A stretch of DNA of 64,000 nt from Alphaproteobacteria bacterium (GTDB lineage Bacteria; Pseudomonadota; Alphaproteobacteria; Micropepsales; Micropepsaceae). Location of the stretch: positions 32,498-96,497 of the forward strand of contig JADZAI010000098.1 in assembly GCA_020852655.1 (NCBI GenBank), written 5' to 3'. Of this stretch, positions 1 through 11,188 are shown piece by piece. Below the pieces are notes generated by a model. That model saw nothing but the letters and a program-made list of their open reading frames with translations. It was not told where the DNA came from and did not search any database. Numbering within the stretch: position 1 is the stretch's first letter; each line of letters begins with the position of its first letter. The translations under genes and the position numbers were made by a program.

Positions 1-1138
1 TGAGATACCCCGCCATGACATTCGGGCCCTTGATGAAGAGCCGGCCGGCATTCGGAATGCCCTCGACGGGCTCCAGCCGCGTCTCGATATGCGGCAGCGG
101 ACGCCCCACGGTGCCGGGCCGGTTGGCCTCGACCTGGTTTGCCGCGACGACGGGCGAGGCCTCGGTAACGCCATAGCCTTCGACGATCTCGATATTGTAT
201 TTCTTCCGCACGAGCTGGCGCGTCTCGTCGCGCACGCGCTCGGCGCCGCAGACCGCCAGACGCACCGAGTTCAAATCGCCCTGGTCGCCCTGACGTGCGT
301 AGTGGCCGATGAAGGTGTCGGTCGCGAGCATGATCGTCGCGCCGGACTCGCGAATTTTCTTCGGGATGATCGAGACGTGGAGCGGTGATGGATAGAGAAT
401 CTCCTTCACCCCCACCATCATCGGCAGGATCGCGCCGACCGTCAGCCCGAAGCAGTGGAAGGTCGGCAGGGGGTTGAAGAGGATGTCGGTGTCGCTGAGC
501 TCGATGTGGCAGCGCACCTGCTCGACATTGGCGAGGATGTTCTGGTGGCTCAGAACCACGCCCTTGGGGTCGCCCTCGGTGCCGGACGTGAAGAGAATCA
601 CGCCGGTCTCGCCCGGCTTCTGCCGTGCCTTGAAGAGCCCCGGCATCTTCGTCCCGGCCACGGCGGTCAGCTTGTCGACCAGCGTCAGCTTCTCGCGCAG
701 TTCGTCGAGATGGACGAGATTGACGCTCGGCTTCATGTGCTCGACCAGATCTTCCAGCTTGCCGATGTCGATGAAGCGTTTGGCCGTGAGAACGGTCTTG
801 ATCCCGCCGAGTTTCACGGCGGCCAGGATCGCGCGCTCGCCGGCGGTGAAGTTCAGCATTGCCGGGATGCGGCCGAAGGCGTGCAGGGCGAAGAAGGCGA
901 TCACCGCCGCCGCGCCGGTCGGCAGCATGATCGCCACCGTCTCGCCCTTGGCCGTCATGCGCTTCAGCGCATTGCCGAGCGCAAAGGCCGCCCGCACCAC
1001 CTCGTCGTAGCTCAGCTTCCGGTCGTCATTGGCATCCCACAGGATTTCCCGGGAACCGCCATAGGTCTCGCGCGCCTTCAGCAGCGCATCGAAGATCGAC
1101 ATCTCGGTACGCTTGGCGTCATAGGCCGGCAAAGCCAT
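1..1138 (-). CDS. AMP-binding acyl-CoA/acyl-ACP synthetase (3' part cut off by window edge)
   Basis: An acyl-activating enzyme of the ANL superfamily, which adenylates a carboxylic (probably fatty) acid and transfers it to CoA or an acyl carrier. The reading frame from the ATG begins [20 protein letters not shown] and stays open to the left edge, giving about 379 residues of a usual 500-560. The AMP-binding loop [17 protein letters not shown] lies near residue 185 and a [13 protein letters not shown] motif follows at about residue 310. AGGAAA lies 8 bases before the ATG. The style resembles the ligase half of Aas-type acyl-ACP synthetases, but the C-terminal lysine domain is outside the window, so substrate is unknown. 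It is divergent from lipA and is not part of the usual lipA neighbourhood. Confidence 0.85.
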   Translation of the reverse strand, partial: MALPAYDAKRTEMSIFDALLKARETYGGSREILWDANDDRKLSYDEVVRAAFALGNALKRMTAKGETVAIMLPTGAAAVIAFFALHAFGRIPAMLNFTAGERAILAAVKLGGIKTVLTAKRFIDIGKLEDLVEHMKPSVNLVHLDELREKLTLVDKLTAVAGTKMPGLFKARQKPGETGVILFTSGTEGDPKGVVLSHQNILANVEQVRCHIELSDTDILFNPLPTFHCFGLTVGAILPMMVGVKEILYPSPLHVSIIPKKIRESGATIMLATDTFIGHYARQGDQGDLNSVRLAVCGAERVRDETRQLVRKKYNIEIVEGYGVTEASPVVAANQVEANRPGTVGRPLPHIETRLEPVEGIPNAGRLFIKGPNVMAGYL

Positions 1139-1280
1139 CGGGCGTTTCCTGGAAATTTTCTTGAATTGTTACATTTTGTCGCAGGCCGTGAACGTAATCG
1201 GATCACCGGCCGACGCAAGGGCAGGGGGCGGCCGAATTTCAGGGATGGTGAAGCCCCGGCAAAGGCTTATATCAGCGCTT

Positions 1281-2237
1281 ATGACGGTCGTTTTCGACAA
1301 AACCGCCGACTCGCGGCAGGCCTTCCGGCACCCGGAGAAGCGCAATCGTGCCGAGACGCCGCTCCAGCGCAAGCCGGACTGGATTCGGGTCAAGGCGCCG
1401 ACATCGCCGGCCTATGCCGAAACGCACAAGCTCATGCGCGCCAACGGGCTGGCGACGGTCTGCGAGGAGGCGGCCTGCCCGAATATCGGCGAATGCTGGG
1501 CCCAGAAGCACGCGACCATGATGATCATGGGCGAGATCTGCACGCGGGCCTGTTCGTTCTGCAACGTGAAGACCGGCTTGCCGGGAGCCCTCGACACGGA
1601 CGAGCCCAACCGGGTCGCCGACGCGGTCGCGAAGCTCGGCCTTGCCCATGTCGTCATCACCTCCGTCGACCGGGACGACCTCGCCGATGGCGGCGCGGCG
1701 CATTTCGCGGCGGTCATCCGTGCGATCCGCGCCGCCGCGCCGGGCACGACCATCGAGGTCCTGACGCCGGACTTCCTGCGCAAGGACGGCGCGCTGGAGG
1801 TCGTGATCGAGGCGCGGCCCGACGTCTTCAACCACAACCTCGAAACCGTCCCGCGGCTCTATCTCTCGATCCGCCCCGGCGCGCGCTATTTCCACTCGCT
1901 GCGCCTGCTTCAGCGCGCCAAGGAATTGGACCGCACGGTCTTCACCAAGTCCGGGCTGATGGCAGGGCTCGGCGAGAGCCGCGAGGAGGTCATGCAGGTG
2001 ATGGACGACCTCCGCGTCGCGGGCGTCGATTTCCTCACCGTCGGCCAGTATCTCCAGCCGACCCGGCGCCACGCCGCTGTGAATCGCTTCTGGACGCCGG
2101 ACGAGTTCAAAGGCCTGGAGACGGTCGCCTACGCCAAGGGCTTCCTCATGGTTTCGGCAAGCCCGCTGACGCGCAGTTCGTACCATGCCGATGCCGATTT
2201 CGCGCAGATGAAAGCGGCGCGCGCCAGGCAGGGCTGA
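1281..2237 (+). CDS. lipA: Lipoyl synthase
   Basis: A radical SAM enzyme that inserts two sulfurs into protein-bound octanoyl groups to make lipoyl cofactor for 2-oxoacid dehydrogenases. The 318-residue product has the auxiliary-cluster cysteines C61, C66 and C72 ([12 protein letters not shown]) and the radical SAM triplet C87, C91, C94 (CTRACSFC). The C-terminal [10 protein letters not shown] segment carries the serine that ligates the auxiliary cluster. The frame is open 120 bases further upstream, but the ATG giving [13 protein letters not shown] matches the family length. The COQ10-like gene starts directly after its stop codon, so the two are probably co-transcribed. Confidence 0.97.
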   Translation: MTVVFDKTADSRQAFRHPEKRNRAETPLQRKPDWIRVKAPTSPAYAETHKLMRANGLATVCEEAACPNIGECWAQKHATMMIMGEICTRACSFCNVKTGLPGALDTDEPNRVADAVAKLGLAHVVITSVDRDDLADGGAAHFAAVIRAIRAAAPGTTIEVLTPDFLRKDGALEVVIEARPDVFNHNLETVPRLYLSIRPGARYFHSLRLLQRAKELDRTVFTKSGLMAGLGESREEVMQVMDDLRVAGVDFLTVGQYLQPTRRHAAVNRFWTPDEFKGLETVAYAKGFLMVSASPLTRSSYHADADFAQMKAARARQG

Positions 2238-2729
2238 ATGCCACACGCCGAAGACACCCGCGCGGTGCCCTACAGCGCCGGACAGATGTACGACCTCGTC
2301 GCCGACGTGCGCCGCTATCCCGAATTTCTGCCGTGGTGTCAGGCGCTTCGCGTGCGCAGCGAAGACATCGATTCAAGCGGTGCCGGACTGCTCGTCGCGG
2401 ACATGGTGGCGCGCTTCAAGGGCTTCGAAGAACGCTTCACCAGCCGCGTGTCGTTGCGTCCGGCCGAGAGCGCCATCGACGTCGCCTATGTCGATGGGCC
2501 GTTCCGCCACCTCACCAACACCTGGCGCTTCCAGGACATCGGGCAGGGCCGCTCGCGCGTTGCGTTCACGATCGACTTCGAGTTCCGCAGCCGGCTTCTC
2601 CAGCTTCTCGCCAACTCCATGCTCGAGCGTGCGCTGATGCGCCTGTCGCAGGCGTTCATCGATCGCGCCGACGTGCTCTACGGAGCTACGGGCGGCAGCG
2701 CGCCTTCTCGTCCGTTACAACCCACTTGA
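2238..2729 (+). CDS. Coenzyme Q-binding COQ10/RatA-family START-domain protein
   Basis: A 163-residue polyketide cyclase/START-like protein of the COQ10/RatA family. Members bind a hydrophobic ligand such as ubiquinone and support respiration; the RatA toxin annotation of the E. coli homologue probably does not transfer. The family signature is visible as PYSAGQMYDLVADVRRYPEF near the N-terminus and FRSRLLQLLANSMLERAL near the C-terminus. Its ATG follows the lipA TGA without a gap, an alphaproteobacterial arrangement. Its last 44 bases overlap the end of a convergent small gene on the other strand. Confidence 0.88.
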   Translation: MPHAEDTRAVPYSAGQMYDLVADVRRYPEFLPWCQALRVRSEDIDSSGAGLLVADMVARFKGFEERFTSRVSLRPAESAIDVAYVDGPFRHLTNTWRFQDIGQGRSRVAFTIDFEFRSRLLQLLANSMLERALMRLSQAFIDRADVLYGATGGSAPSRPLQPT

Positions 2730-2967
2730 CGCCCTTGCTTGCGTCGTTTGGGTCGACCTGGGTGCAGGTCAGCTTGACGCTGCCCGAGATGCAGGTCTGG
2801 GCATCGACGCTGAAGAGCTTGCTGTCGTGCACGCAGAAGGTCTTCGAGACCTGCGAAGGGTCCTGCATGTCGATCAGGATCTGAAGTCCGGCGGTATCGT
2901 CGGCCAGCGCACTCGGCGCCAGGACGGCGGATGCAAGCAAAAGCGCGGCAAGCCGGGGCGATCTCAT
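2686..2967 (-). CDS. Small secreted protein of unknown function
   Basis: I do not recognise the family. The ATG gives MRSPRLAALLLASAVLAPSALA, a clear Sec signal peptide cut after ALA, leaving a mature protein of about 70 residues. A strong GGAGG lies 7 bases upstream and fixes this start, although the frame is open 36 bases further. The mature part has four cysteines, consistent with two periplasmic disulfides. The 3' end overlaps the COQ10-like gene by 44 bases in antisense orientation. It lies 56 bases after cinA on the same strand, so it may be the last gene of the ispDF-pgpA-cinA operon. Confidence 0.7.
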   Translation of the reverse strand: MRSPRLAALLLASAVLAPSALADDTAGLQILIDMQDPSQVSKTFCVHDSKLFSVDAQTCISGSVKLTCTQVDPNDASKGVKWVVTDEKARCRP

Positions 2968-3023
2968 CTGGCATCCTCCAAAGGGCGATGGCGCGTCTAG
3001 CACGCAGTTTCGGCAAACCGCAA

Positions 3024-3521
3024 TCAGACGCTATCGAGTTGGCGTTCGATGAGGGAGAGGGCGAAGGCGACCGCGGCCATCCGGATCGGCCCGCGCCCGA
3101 TGTCGCCGAACTCCTGAGCCGCGCCGATCGTCTCGCCGCCGCGCCGGGCCGCCGCGAACTGGACATGGCCGACCGGCTTCTGAGGGCTGCCGCCGCCGGG
3201 TCCCGCAACACCCGTTACCGAGGCCGATATGTCGGCAGGCGTCCGCTCCACCACGCCCTCGGCCATCGCCGCCGCGGTCTGCCGACTGACCGCGCCGAAC
3301 GCCGCGATCGTCGCCTGGGGCACGCCGAGCAGTTCTTCCTTCGCCGCGTTGGAGTAGGTCACGAAGCCCCGCTCGAACACATCGGACGAGCCCGGAATCT
3401 CGGTCAGCAGCCCCGCCAGCAACCCGCCCGTGCAGCTCTCGGCCACGGCGATCCTGAGGCCCTTCGCACGAGCGCGCGCCAGGACCGCTTCGGCGCGGTG
3501 CAACAACGAACTGTCGAACAT
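3024..3521 (-). CDS. cinA: CinA-family nicotinamide-nucleotide amidohydrolase (stand-alone C-terminal domain)
   Basis: A 165-residue PncC-type deamidase that converts NMN to nicotinate mononucleotide in pyridine-nucleotide salvage. The active-site segment AESCTGGLLAGLLTEIPGSS is near residue 25, followed by GFVTYSNAAKEELLGV and SVTGVAGPGGGS. Only the amidohydrolase domain is present, not the N-terminal MoaB-like CinA domain, as usual in alphaproteobacteria. The start MFDSSLLHRAEAV is chosen because upstream codons overlap pgpA in another frame; pgpA ends 2 bases before it. Third gene of the ispDF-pgpA-cinA operon. Confidence 0.9.
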   Translation of the reverse strand: MFDSSLLHRAEAVLARARAKGLRIAVAESCTGGLLAGLLTEIPGSSDVFERGFVTYSNAAKEELLGVPQATIAAFGAVSRQTAAAMAEGVVERTPADISASVTGVAGPGGGSPQKPVGHVQFAAARRGGETIGAAQEFGDIGRGPIRMAAVAFALSLIERQLDSV

Positions 3522-3523
3522 GC

Positions 3524-4024
3524 TCAGGGACCGAGGAAATAGGCGAGGATGAAGACCGCTCCGAAGGCATAGGCCGCGGCGATCATGTCGTCCAGCATCG
3601 CCCCAAAGCCGCCCGGCACCTCGCGGTCGGCCCAAGAGGCGGGCCAAGGCTTCGCAAGGTCAAACACGCGGAAGGCGACAAAGGAAACCAGATACCACTG
3701 CCACGTCAGCGGCGCCGCCAGCAGCGTCAGCAACTGACCGGCGACCTCGTCGATGACGACCAGCGACGGGTCCTCAATGTCCATGTGCCCGACCACGCGG
3801 CCGGCCGCCGCTACCCCGAGCAGGAAGACGGCCAGCGATCCCAGGACCAGGCCCCAATCGCCGAACGCGTTCGCGAGCAGCCAGCCGACCGGCAGCGTCG
3901 CCGCGCTGGCCCATGTGCCGGGGCCGTAGGGGATCAGGCCGATGCCGCCGCCGCTGGCAAGGATGCCCGACGGCGTCCGCATCGCTTTCCAGGCGCGGGC
4001 CTGTTCCTCCGCGGGCGTTCTCAT
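3524..4024 (-). CDS. pgpA: Phosphatidylglycerophosphatase A
   Basis: An inner-membrane phosphatase that dephosphorylates phosphatidylglycerol phosphate, the last step to phosphatidylglycerol. The 166-residue product carries the PgpA signatures [12 protein letters not shown] (residues about 28-40), [13 protein letters not shown] and [22 protein letters not shown] in part, with the family's conserved acidic residues ([17 protein letters not shown]), and three or four hydrophobic segments. Its ATG overlaps the ispDF TGA by four bases (ATGA), so translation is probably coupled. Confidence 0.93.
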   Translation of the reverse strand: MRTPAEEQARAWKAMRTPSGILASGGGIGLIPYGPGTWASAATLPVGWLLANAFGDWGLVLGSLAVFLLGVAAAGRVVGHMDIEDPSLVVIDEVAGQLLTLLAAPLTWQWYLVSFVAFRVFDLAKPWPASWADREVPGGFGAMLDDMIAAAYAFGAVFILAYFLGP

Positions 4025-5184
4025 GCGGGCAGCCGGAGCGTCGCGACGGCCTGCGCGGCGATGCCTTCGCGGCGGCCTGTGAAGCCGAGCTTCTCGGTCG
4101 TCGTCGCCTTGACGCTGACGCGGCCCGGAAGGCCGAGAATTTCGCTGATATGCGTCACCATGGCGTCCCTGTGCGGACCGACTTTCGGGGCCTCGCAGAT
4201 CAGCGTGACATCCACATGGCTTATGACACCGCCACGCACCCGCACGAGATCGGCGGTATGCAGCAGGAAGCGATCCGACGCCGCGCCCCGCCAGCGTTCG
4301 TCGCTTGGCGGGAAATGCATGCCGATATCGCCGGCGCCGAGTGCGCCCAGAATGGCGTCGGTGATCGCGTGCAGGCCGACATCGGCATCCGAATGACCGA
4401 GCAGTCCGTGGCTGTGGGGCACTTTCACACCGCAGAGGGTGACATGGTCGCCTTCGCTGAACGCGTGAACGTCGAAACCCGTGCCGGTGCGGACATCCGG
4501 GAGCGCGTTGATCAGCACCGCTTCGGCGGCGCGGAAATCGGCTGACGTGGTGATCTTGAACGTCCGCTCGTCGCCTGGCACGACCGCGACGCGAAGGCCG
4601 TGGGCCTCGGCGACGGCAAGATCGTCCGTCAGGTCCGGCGGAGCGCTGCGATGAGCCGCAAGAATAGCGGCGTAGCGAAAGGCCTGCGGCGTCTGCACCC
4701 GCCAGAGCCCGCGCCGGTCGACGGTGTCGCTCACCAGCCCATCGGCGGCGCAGCGCTTCACAGTATCGAGGACTGCCAGTCCGGGCGCAGCCCCATCGAC
4801 ATCGCCTTGCAGGCGGTCAAGCAGCGCGGCGACGGTCTCGCCCGACAGGAAGGGCCGGGCGGCGTCGTGGATCAGGACGATGTCTGGCTGATCGGCCTCC
4901 AGTGCTTCGAGCCCCTTGCGCACGCTCTCCTGTCGCGTTGGCCCGCCCGGCAGGGGCGGCGGCAGGTCCGATCCGGCCATCGCCGCCGTGTAGGCCGCGG
5001 CGTGCTCGGGCGAGATCACCACTCTTACGCCAGCCTCGGGGAGCAGCGCCTTCAGCGTGTCGATCGTCCGCCGGAGGAGGGGAACACCGAAAATCGGCCG
5101 ATACTGCTTGGAGACGCCCGGCCCGGCTCGCTCGCCGGATCCCGCCGCCATGACAAGAATTTGCAGTTTGGCGCCGCCTTGCAT
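4021..5184 (-). CDS. ispDF: Bifunctional IspD/IspF enzyme of the MEP isoprenoid pathway
   Basis: A natural fusion. The N-terminal IspD part (about residues 1-220) makes CDP-methylerythritol; the motif [19 protein letters not shown] is the CTP-binding loop. The C-terminal IspF part (about 225-387) makes the 2,4-cyclodiphosphate; its metal site is in [12 protein letters not shown] and the [14 protein letters not shown] motif follows. The fused form is common in alphaproteobacteria and some epsilonproteobacteria. The start giving [15 protein letters not shown] is preferred because the CTP loop should lie near the N-terminus; an upstream start would add 12 residues. First gene of the operon with pgpA and cinA, divergent from dusB. 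Confidence 0.95.
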   Translation of the reverse strand: MQGGAKLQILVMAAGSGERAGPGVSKQYRPIFGVPLLRRTIDTLKALLPEAGVRVVISPEHAAAYTAAMAGSDLPPPLPGGPTRQESVRKGLEALEADQPDIVLIHDAARPFLSGETVAALLDRLQGDVDGAAPGLAVLDTVKRCAADGLVSDTVDRRGLWRVQTPQAFRYAAILAAHRSAPPDLTDDLAVAEAHGLRVAVVPGDERTFKITTSADFRAAEAVLINALPDVRTGTGFDVHAFSEGDHVTLCGVKVPHSHGLLGHSDADVGLHAITDAILGALGAGDIGMHFPPSDERWRGAASDRFLLHTADLVRVRGGVISHVDVTLICEAPKVGPHRDAMVTHISEILGLPGRVSVKATTTEKLGFTGRREGIAAQAVATLRLPA

Positions 5185-5275
5185 GGTCCCGTCTTCGCAT
5201 TGGCCCTTGGGAAGCCGCAAGTCCGCTGCTATGGACGTGCCGCATTTTTAGGCAGACGGAGACCTTCGGCAAGAA

Positions 5276-6262
5276 ATGGGCATTGGCGCGCGATATTGGG
5301 AAGCGGAGCGGCCTGTCTTGCTCGCGCCTATGTCGGGGGTGACTGACACGCCGTTCCGCCGACTCGCCCGCCGGTTCGGCGCGACGATGGTCGTGACCGA
5401 GATGGTCGCGAGCGAGCGCTACGCTGCCGGCCATCACGAGGAGCTCCGCAAGTCCGACGAGGATACCCCCGGCGCGCCCTATGTCATGCAGCTCGCCGGC
5501 TGCTCGCCGCCGTGGATGCGCGAGGCCGCGATCCGCGCCGAGGCCGAGGGCGCGTCGGTGATCGACATCAACATGGGTTGCCCGGCCAAACGCGTCGTCG
5601 GCGGCTATGGCGGGTCCGCCCTGATGCGCGATCTCGATCTGGCGTCAGAGCTGATCGCGCGCGTGGCGGAGGCCGTCTCGCTGCCCGTCACCGTGAAGAT
5701 GCGCCTCGGCTGGGATGACCGCTCGCTGAACGCGCCTGAACTCGCGCGGCGCGCAGAAGGCCTCGGCGCCAAGGCGCTCTCGGTCCACGGCCGTACCCGC
5801 TGCCAGTTCTATAAGGGCCGGGCCGACTGGCGCCGCGTGGCCGATGTTGTGGATGCCGTCCGCATCCCGGTCCTGGTCAACGGCGACATCCTGGGCGCTG
5901 CTGATGCCGCCGAGGCTCTGCGCCTGTCGGGTGCGGCGGGCGTCATGGTCGGGCGCGCCGCCATCGGTCAGCCCTGGCTGCTAGGCGCCATCGTCGACGA
6001 CCTTGCCGGCCGCGCGCCGCCGCATATTCCGATCGAGATCCGAAAGGCTGCGATGGCGGAGCATCTCGACGGCAGCATCGAAGCCTACGGCCCGCGCCTT
6101 GGGCTGTTGAACTTCCGCAAGCACCTTGCGGCCTATCTCACCCATCTCGGCGTGCCGCGCAGCGATGTGTCTGCCGCTTGCGTGAAGGAAGATGCCGCGG
6201 TGGTGCGCGATCTGATCTGGCAGCTACCCGCAAACGAGGGCGAGCTTCGGGAAGCCGCATGA
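5276..6262 (+). CDS. dusB: tRNA-dihydrouridine synthase B
   Basis: An FMN enzyme that reduces specific uridines in tRNA to dihydrouridine. The 328-residue product starts with the flavin-binding [16 protein letters not shown] strand and has the active-site cysteine in [18 protein letters not shown] (near residue 100). Further family motifs are [28 protein letters not shown] and VNGDI, then [13 protein letters not shown]. It leads a long operon and overlaps ntrB by four bases (ATGA). Placement upstream of ntrBC is conserved from enterobacteria to alphaproteobacteria. Confidence 0.95.
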   Translation: MGIGARYWEAERPVLLAPMSGVTDTPFRRLARRFGATMVVTEMVASERYAAGHHEELRKSDEDTPGAPYVMQLAGCSPPWMREAAIRAEAEGASVIDINMGCPAKRVVGGYGGSALMRDLDLASELIARVAEAVSLPVTVKMRLGWDDRSLNAPELARRAEGLGAKALSVHGRTRCQFYKGRADWRRVADVVDAVRIPVLVNGDILGAADAAEALRLSGAAGVMVGRAAIGQPWLLGAIVDDLAGRAPPHIPIEIRKAAMAEHLDGSIEAYGPRLGLLNFRKHLAAYLTHLGVPRSDVSAACVKEDAAVVRDLIWQLPANEGELREAA

Positions 6263-7380
6263 ACATGGCCGCCGATATCGACGAAGCGCTGCGGCACCAG
6301 CCGCTGGAAGAACTCATCCTCAATGCCATTTCGCACGCCGTGATCGTCGTCGATGGCGACAACCGCACGATCTTCGCGAACCAGGCCGCCGAGCATTTCT
6401 TCGGCGCCAGCGCGGCGACGCTCGCCCGGCAGCGGATCGACAATATTCTGCCCGAAGGCAGTCCGCTGCTGTCGCTCATACGACAAGCCCGCAGCGCCGG
6501 AACGGCGGTCAGCGAATACGGCATGGACATCGGTGCGCATCGCATCGGCGCCAACCTCACCGACGTGCAGGTGTCGCCGCTGGGGGAGGGCGATGCGCGT
6601 TGCATCGTCAATCTTCAGGAACGTTCCATGGCGCAGAAGATGGATCGCCAGTTGATCCATCGCGGCGCCGCGCGTTCGGTGTCGGCGATGTCGGCGATCC
6701 TCGCGCACGAGATCAAGAACCCGCTCGCCGGCATCCGCGGCGCCGCACAGCTCATCGAGCAGAACGCCTCGGCCGCCGACCGCGCACTGACCCAGCTCAT
6801 CTGCCAGGAGACCGACCGCATCCGGAAGCTGGTCGACCGGATGGAGATCTTCGGCGACTCCCGCCGGCTGGAACGCGCGTCGGTCAACATCCATCAGGTG
6901 CTCGACCATGTCCGCCGGATCGCCGAAGCGAGCTTCGCGAAAGGCATGCGCTTCGCCGAAACCTATGATCCCTCGCTGCCGCCGATCCCCGGCGATCGCG
7001 ACCAGTTGATCCAGGTTTTCCTCAACCTGACCAAGAACGCCGCCGACGCCATCGTCGAAGGTCCCAACCCCGGCGAGGGCGAGATCGCCTTTTCAACCTC
7101 GTACCGCCCCGGGGTGCGCCTTTCGGTGCCGGGCAGCGGCGAGCGCATCGGTTTGCCGCTGGAGGTCACCGTGCGCGACAATGGCGGCGGCGTGCCGAAA
7201 GACATCGAGCCGTATCTGTTCGACCCGTTCGTCACAACCAAGCGCAACGGCGCGGGTCTCGGCCTCGCCCTCGTCGCGAAGATCGTGGGCGACCATGGCG
7301 GCGTCATCGAATGCATCAGCGAGCCGCGCCGCACCGTGTTCCGCGTGCTGCTGCCCTGGCAGGCCAACACGAAGAGCTAG
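6259..7380 (+). CDS. ntrB: Nitrogen-regulation sensor histidine kinase/phosphatase NtrB
   Basis: A cytosolic sensor that phosphorylates or dephosphorylates NtrC according to nitrogen status relayed by PII. The 373-residue protein has no membrane segment. A PAS domain spans about residues 17-115; the phospho-acceptor is H150 in [15 protein letters not shown]; the ATPase boxes are [10 protein letters not shown] (N), DNGGGVP (G1) and [12 protein letters not shown] (G2). The ATG overlaps the dusB stop, which argues against the longer open frame upstream. ntrC follows after 3 bases. Confidence 0.95.
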   Translation: MNMAADIDEALRHQPLEELILNAISHAVIVVDGDNRTIFANQAAEHFFGASAATLARQRIDNILPEGSPLLSLIRQARSAGTAVSEYGMDIGAHRIGANLTDVQVSPLGEGDARCIVNLQERSMAQKMDRQLIHRGAARSVSAMSAILAHEIKNPLAGIRGAAQLIEQNASAADRALTQLICQETDRIRKLVDRMEIFGDSRRLERASVNIHQVLDHVRRIAEASFAKGMRFAETYDPSLPPIPGDRDQLIQVFLNLTKNAADAIVEGPNPGEGEIAFSTSYRPGVRLSVPGSGERIGLPLEVTVRDNGGGVPKDIEPYLFDPFVTTKRNGAGLGLALVAKIVGDHGGVIECISEPRRTVFRVLLPWQANTKS

Positions 7381-7383
7381 GCG

Positions 7384-8829
<1,446 letters not shown>

Positions 8830-8845
8830 TGTAACAAAGCCACGC

Positions 8846-8863
8846 ATGTTGCCGTAGCAACAT
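8846..8863. repeat. Perfect inverted repeat between ntrC and ntrY
   Basis: ATGTTGC and GCAACAT form a perfect 7-bp stem around the 4-base loop CGTA, in the 49-base gap between ntrC and ntrY, 16 bases before the first possible ntrY start. There is no T run directly after it, so it is not a standard intrinsic terminator. It could be an operator, an RNA processing hairpin or an attenuator that separates ntrY expression from ntrBC. Confidence 0.6.
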
Positions 8864-8878
8864 CGACTCTGCCTGCTT

Positions 8879-11188
8879 TTGTTGGACCAGAGCAACGATA
8901 CGAGCCGCGTGACCGCCGTACATCCTCTAACGCCGCCCGAGCAGCCGCCGGCAGACCGAGTCTGGCCGTTCAGCGGCGCGCGGGCGTGGATTCTGGAGCT
9001 CACGGTCGGCTTCATCGCCTTCCTGACGGCGCTCGCGACCTTCCTGATGCTCAGCGGGGCAGGGCCGATCGAGCCTTCGCAGAAGGCGGTCGGCATCCTG
9101 CTGGTCGTCAACGTCATGCTGGCGGTGGTGCTGATCTGCGCCATTGTCTGGCGGCTCTACAATCTCTCCCGCACCCGCAGCAGCGGCGTCGCCGGCGCCC
9201 AGCTTCACGTCCGCCTGGTGATGGTCTTCGCCGCCATCGCGATCGTCCCGACCGTCATGGTGGCGGTGTTTTCGGCTGTCATGCTCAACCTCGGTATCGA
9301 CGCCTGGTTCAGCGCGCGGGTGAAGACCGCGATCGACAACGCCGCGAGCGTGGCGCAGGCCTATGTGGCGGAGCACAAGCAATCGATCCAGGCCGACGTG
9401 CTGGGTCTCGCGGCCTCGATCAATCGCCAGTTCGCGATGGCGAGCGGGGACGGCACGACGCTTTCGGATTTCCGCGACTATCTGAGCCGGCAGGCGGATG
9501 ACCGCCACCTGTCCGCCGCCGTGATCCTGGACGGCAACGGCAACACGATCGTCGGCGTACGCTTCACCTTTCTGGTCGACGTGGAGGCGCTGCCGATCGA
9601 GGCCTTCCAGCGCGCCGCGGCGGGCGAGGTCGTGATCCTTGCCGACGGATATGACGACCGGGTTCAGGCGCTCATCAAGCTCCAGAGCGCGATCGACCGC
9701 TATTTGCTGGCGATCCGCTACGTCGACAGCACGGTGCTGACAAATCAGCGGCAGACGATCGATGCGGCCAAGGAATATGCCAGCCTGGAAAGCAACCGAA
9801 CCAACGTGCAGCTTACATTCGCTGCGGTATACGGCGTGGTCGGCCTTCTCATGCTGCTGGCCGCAGTGTCGCTGGGCCTGGGCGCCGCGAACCGCATCGT
9901 GCGCCCGATCGGCCGCCTGATAGGCGCCGCCGAACGGGTGAGCGCCGGTGACCTGACAGCACGCGTCGAAACCCACGATACCGATGGCGAAATGGCGACG
10001 CTCAGCAACGAGTTCAATCGCATGACGAGCGAGTTGCAGAGCCAGCAGGAGGAGCTTGTCGAGGCGAACAGGGAAGCCGAGGACCGCCGCTTGTTCGCGG
10101 AAGCCGTGCTTTCCGGCGTGTCGGCCGGCGTCGTCGGCCTGGATGCCCTGGGCCGCATCGATGCTGCCAATCCCTCGGCGGCAGAGGTTCTGGGCGTCGG
10201 AATTTCGGATCTGACCGGGAAGCCGATCGAAGAGATCGCCCCCGAAATTGCGGCACTACTTGCCGAAGCGCGCACCAATGTCGACGGCAAGGCGGTGGGC
10301 CAGCTCGACCTCGTGCGCGGCGGCCGCTCGCGCATCCTGTCGGTGCGGGTTTCTTCGGAGCGCACCGACGGCCGGCGCACCGGCTTCGTCGTGACGTTTG
10401 ACGACATGACCGACCTCGTCGCGGCCCAGCGCAGCTCGGCATGGGGCGACATCGCGCGGCGCATCGCGCACGAAATCAAGAATCCGCTGACGCCGATCCA
10501 ACTGTCGGCCGAGCGGCTCCGGCGCAAATACGCCAGGGAAATCGTCACCGATCCGGCCGTGTTCGAGCAGTGCACGCAGACGATCATCCGCCAGGTCGGC
10601 GACATCGGCCGGATGGTGGATGAGTTCTCGACCTTCGCCCGCATGCCGACGCCGACTATGCGCGAGGAGGATGCGGCCGACCTGGTGCGCCAGACCATGT
10701 TCCTGCAAAGCGTCGGCAATCCCTCGGTGGGGCACGAGTATGTTGGCCCGGAAGGCGTCGTGCCGCTGGTCTGCGACGGGCGCCTGGTCGCTCAGGCGCT
10801 GACCAATGTGCTCAAGAACGCGGCCGAGGCGGTCGGCGCGAAGTTCGACCCCGACGGCGTGGCCGGAGAGCATGCCAAGGGCGGTGAGATCGTCGTGCGC
10901 CTCAAGCATGACGAGCGGGGCGTCCGCATCGAGGTCGAAGACAACGGCATCGGCCTGCCGCGCCAGGACCGCGACAAGCTGACCGAGCCGTATGTGACGA
11001 CGCGCGGAAAAGGCACCGGCCTTGGCCTCGCGATCGTCAAGAAGGTGATGGAAGACCACGGTGGGTCCATCACGCTCGCCGACGCGCCGACTTTGGGCGG
11101 TGCGCTCGTGACTTTGAGTTTTCCGCTGAAGCTTCGCGCATCCCGTTCCGAAGAAGTGACCCATGAACAAAGCAGCGAATTGGCATAA
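8879..11188 (+). CDS. ntrY: Nitrogen/redox sensor histidine kinase NtrY
   Basis: A membrane sensor kinase paired with NtrX, known in alphaproteobacteria for control of nitrogen metabolism, redox response and envelope functions. The 769-residue protein has three hydrophobic segments within the first 140 residues, a periplasmic loop, and a fourth segment near 315-340. A HAMP domain (VRPIGRLIGAAERVSAGDL) and a PAS domain (about 400-510) precede H531 in [17 protein letters not shown]. ATPase motifs are NVLKNAAEAVG, DNGIGLP and GKGTGLGLAI. The first start is TTG; another TTG at the next codon and a GTG at 8911 are alternatives. It overlaps ntrX by 26 bases. Confidence 0.95.
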   Translation: MLDQSNDTSRVTAVHPLTPPEQPPADRVWPFSGARAWILELTVGFIAFLTALATFLMLSGAGPIEPSQKAVGILLVVNVMLAVVLICAIVWRLYNLSRTRSSGVAGAQLHVRLVMVFAAIAIVPTVMVAVFSAVMLNLGIDAWFSARVKTAIDNAASVAQAYVAEHKQSIQADVLGLAASINRQFAMASGDGTTLSDFRDYLSRQADDRHLSAAVILDGNGNTIVGVRFTFLVDVEALPIEAFQRAAAGEVVILADGYDDRVQALIKLQSAIDRYLLAIRYVDSTVLTNQRQTIDAAKEYASLESNRTNVQLTFAAVYGVVGLLMLLAAVSLGLGAANRIVRPIGRLIGAAERVSAGDLTARVETHDTDGEMATLSNEFNRMTSELQSQQEELVEANREAEDRRLFAEAVLSGVSAGVVGLDALGRIDAANPSAAEVLGVGISDLTGKPIEEIAPEIAALLAEARTNVDGKAVGQLDLVRGGRSRILSVRVSSERTDGRRTGFVVTFDDMTDLVAAQRSSAWGDIARRIAHEIKNPLTPIQLSAERLRRKYAREIVTDPAVFEQCTQTIIRQVGDIGRMVDEFSTFARMPTPTMREEDAADLVRQTMFLQSVGNPSVGHEYVGPEGVVPLVCDGRLVAQALTNVLKNAAEAVGAKFDPDGVAGEHAKGGEIVVRLKHDERGVRIEVEDNGIGLPRQDRDKLTEPYVTTRGKGTGLGLAIVKKVMEDHGGSITLADAPTLGGALVTLSFPLKLRASRSEEVTHEQSSELA

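Noticed and set aside
455..2884. 809-codon open frame on the plus strand
   Set aside because: It runs antisense to the acyl-activating enzyme and out of frame through lipA and the COQ10-like gene, with arginine/histidine-rich, motif-free sequence. It is a high-GC shadow.
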